From Clostridia bacterium (GTDB lineage: Bacteria; Bacillota_A; Clostridia; Christensenellales; CAG-138): DNA of 23,320 bases. The translations under genes and the position numbers were made by a program. Position 1 is the stretch's first letter. Each line of letters begins with the position of its first letter. The notes beneath the pieces are model-generated. The model was not told where the DNA came from and ran no database searches. It saw nothing but the letters and a program-made list of their open reading frames with translations. Positions 21,875-23,320 of the stretch are shown here, one piece after another. The stretch spans positions 1-23,320 of the forward strand of contig JAFZJT010000133.1 of the NCBI GenBank assembly GCA_017553815.1. The letters are read 5' to 3'.

Positions 21875-22523
21875 GGAACTTATCAAAGGTTTTATCGCGG
21901 CGCGTGTTGCAAAGGAGCTGAATGACGGCGATGTTGTGAATCTCGGCATCGGTCTTCCAACGCTCGTTCCCTCATATCTGCCCGAGGGCGTAAATGTTAC
22001 TCTGCACAGCGAGAACGGGCTTATTGGCGTCGGAGTTGTGAACGATGAAACGCGCGATCCTCTGCACGTCATCGACGCGGGCGGCAAGCCCTCCGCACCC
22101 GCTCCCGGCGCGTGCTATATCGACAGCTCCGCGTCCTTCGCCCTTATTCGCGGCGGTCATGTGGACGCAACGGTGCTCGGCGGCCTTGAGGTCGATGAGG
22201 AAGGCTCCCTTGCCAACTGGCTGATCCCCGGCAAGAAGATGCCCGGCATGGGCGGCGCGATGGATCTGCTCGTCGGCGCGAAGAACGTAATCGTCGCGAT
22301 GGAGCACACCGCGAAGGGCAATCCGAAGATACTTAAAAAATGCCGCTTGCCCTATACCGCAGTCAAGTGCATCAATAAGATTATCACCGAGATGGGCGTT
22401 ATGGAGGTCACTCCCGAAGGTCTGCTTCTGACCGAGTACAACCCCGAGTTCACCGTTGAAGAAATCCAGGCCGTCACCGAGGCGCAGCTCATCATTTCCC
22501 CCGAGCTGAAGAAGATGGTATAA
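21867..22523 (+). CDS. atoA: Acetoacetate/butyrate CoA-transferase subunit B
   Basis: The 218-residue beta subunit carries the catalytic glutamate, here Glu49 in LHSENGLIG, which forms the glutamyl-CoA thioester. Other family stretches are VVNLGIGLPTLVPSYLP, GGHVDATVLGGLEVDEEGSLANW and KMPGMGGAMDLL with the MEHTAKGNPKIL segment. The open frame extends upstream to 21624, but the product homologous to the family begins at ATG 21867, with GGGGGAA 7 bases before it and overlapping the A subunit stop; the upstream part is the A subunit read out of frame. The two subunits are made in equal amounts through this overlap. Confidence 0.93.
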   Translation: MDKELIKGFIAARVAKELNDGDVVNLGIGLPTLVPSYLPEGVNVTLHSENGLIGVGVVNDETRDPLHVIDAGGKPSAPAPGACYIDSSASFALIRGGHVDATVLGGLEVDEEGSLANWLIPGKKMPGMGGAMDLLVGAKNVIVAMEHTAKGNPKILKKCRLPYTAVKCINKIITEMGVMEVTPEGLLLTEYNPEFTVEEIQAVTEAQLIISPELKKMV

Positions 22524-22558
22524 CGCCGCTTTTACCCAATTGAATAGATGTGTTTTAC

Positions 22559-22594
22559 GGCATCCTGTTCGCTTGCGGGCAGGATGCCATTTCA
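22559..22594 (+). terminator. Probable terminator of the CoA transferase operon
   Basis: GGCATCCTG (22559-22567) pairs with CAGGATGCC (22580-22588) over a 12-base loop, followed by ATTTC. The T-run is short, but the stem is perfect. Confidence 0.6.
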
Positions 22595-22629
22595 AAATAT
22601 ACAGACGGCAGCTGCGTGGAAACGAATCG

Positions 22630-22714
22630 GTCACAGCAAAAAAATCCAATGATATCAAGAAAAAATTGGCAAAAAACGACGAATAAAAAATAAAAGGATT
22701 TTTGAAAAAAAGGG
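22630..22714 (+). promoter_or_regulatory. A-tract-rich UP-like region before the rRNA promoter
   Basis: Runs of five to seven A (for example near 22637, 22661, 22672, 22686 and 22705), mostly spaced about one helical turn or a multiple apart, directly upstream of the -35. UP elements of this kind boost rRNA promoters. Confidence 0.55.
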
Positions 22715-22743
22715 TTGACAAAGGTTGACAAAAGAGGTATAAT
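22715..22743 (+). promoter_or_regulatory. rRNA operon promoter with a duplicated -35
   Basis: A perfect TTGACA (22715-22720), 17 bases and perfect TATAAT (22738-22743). A second TTGACA lies at 22725-22730, exactly 10 bases after the first and too close to pair with this -10. Predicted transcript start near 22750. Confidence 0.92.
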
Positions 22744-22749
22744 GGTCAG

Positions 22750-22974
22750 GCTCTCCCAAAGAGAGCGCAGCACCTTGAAAACCGTATAGTGAGACCAAGA
22801 ACCGTCCGTTGGTTGAGAGACCGATGGACACGCGCAGAAAGGCATCCGAGAGGGAGCCGAGTAAGCAAGAAGTAATTTTGAGACGACCGGCGGTCTGTGG
22901 AGCATCCGAGAGGATGTAGGACAACAGACGCAAGAAAAAAGTAAATGAGTAGTCGGAGACGACTAACAGGATAT
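22750..22974 (+). other. 16S rRNA leader with serial hairpins
   Basis: The leader begins with a GCTCTC-CCAAA-GAGAGC hairpin (22750-22766), followed by CCTTGAAAACCGTATAG, a string typical of Firmicute rRNA spacers. It then carries four hairpins, each capped by GAGA, at 22804-22829, 22841-22858, 22902-22917 and 22950-22965. The third is enclosed by GTCTGT/ACAGAC (22893-22898, 22924-22929). GCATCCGAGAGG occurs twice (22842-22853, 22902-22913). Confidence 0.75.
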
Positions 22975-23320
22975 GAACTCAAGAGTTTGATCCTGGCTCA
23001 GGACGAACGCTGGCGGCGTGCTTAATACATGCAAGTCGAACGAAGTTATTTCGCGGATCGAAGTTTCGACAGAGATCATGAGATAGCTTAGTGGCGAACG
23101 GGTGAGTAACGCGTGAACAACCTGACTCAAAGAGGGGGATAACAACGGGAAACTGTTGCTAATACCGCATAAGACCACGACCTCGCATGGGGATGGGGTC
23201 AAAGATTTATCGCTTTGAGAGGGGTTCGCGTCCCATTAGGTAGTTGGAGGGGTAACGGCCCACCAAGCCGACGATGGGTAGCCGAGCTGAGAGGCTGATC
23301 GGCCACACTGGAACTGAGAC
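22975..23320 (+). rRNA. rrs: 16S ribosomal RNA, 5' part
   Basis: AGAGTTTGATCCTGGCTCAG starts at 22982, the universal position 8 of 16S rRNA, so the mature 5' end is near 22975. Conserved stretches follow in order: GACGAACGCTGGCGGCGTGC, CATGCAAGTCGAACG, GTGAGTAACGCGTG, CTAATACCGCATAAG, GGGTAGCCGAGCTGAGAGG and CACACTGGAACTGAGAC at the window end. The GCTTAATACATGCAAGTCGAACG form is typical of Clostridia. The gene continues beyond the window; roughly the first 345 bases are present. Confidence 0.97.

Overview
The window looks like a chromosomal segment of a fermentative, low-branching Firmicute (class Clostridia), probably a gut or rumen butyrate producer. The support is a clostridial-type 16S rRNA start at the right end, sigma-A style promoters (several TTGACA-like/17 bp/TATAAT pairs, often with an extended TGN), GGAGG ribosome binding sites, a thiolase/CoA-transferase/butyrate kinase set, a BMP-type nucleoside ABC transporter, and a secreted leucine-rich-repeat protein ending in a dockerin. 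The DNA is GC-rich, so many long antisense open frames are artefacts. There is no phage, IS element, CRISPR array or tRNA that I can see.

Layout. 1-1450: the end of a Gly/Cys-rich gene and a TPM-domain membrane protein with a Cys-rich spacer, closed by a clear terminator. 1480-3890: three signal peptidase I family genes with a DUF951 gene in between; the third has lost both catalytic residues. 3975-7105: a large polytopic membrane protein (possible GT-C glycosyltransferase) and a small membrane-anchored protein. 7154-7990: a DegV-family protein, followed by two terminators. 8344-10764 (minus): an operon of FtsB/DivIC-like protein, Ppx/GppA phosphatase, RdgB-type nucleotide pyrophosphatase and YfcE-type phosphoesterase. 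10984-13072: LRR-dockerin protein (minus) divergent from a small XRE regulator (plus), with repeats and a palindrome between them. 13328-14545: BMP lipoprotein (plus). 14680-15756: butyrate kinase (minus). 15946-19689: nupO-nupP-nupQ-like ATPase and permeases (minus). 19940-22523: thiolase and both CoA-transferase subunits (plus). 22715-23320: rRNA promoter, structured leader and the 5' part of 16S rRNA.

How the genes fit together. The BMP lipoprotein and the three nup-like genes should form one purine-nucleoside-type importer, although the binding protein is transcribed separately and butyrate kinase sits between. Thiolase and CoA transferase handle the acetyl-CoA to acetoacetyl-CoA and butyryl/acetoacetyl-CoA exchange steps, and butyrate kinase could yield ATP from butyryl phosphate; no phosphotransbutyrylase gene is present here. 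The signal peptidases serve secretion.

The most unusual things I see are the 16S leader, which carries four separate hairpins capped by the same GAGA (GNRA) tetraloop, and the catalytically empty signal peptidase homologue translationally coupled to an intact one. Most of the rest is ordinary housekeeping. I do not see a convincing new multi-gene defence or mobile system. All family calls are from motif recognition, without database searches.
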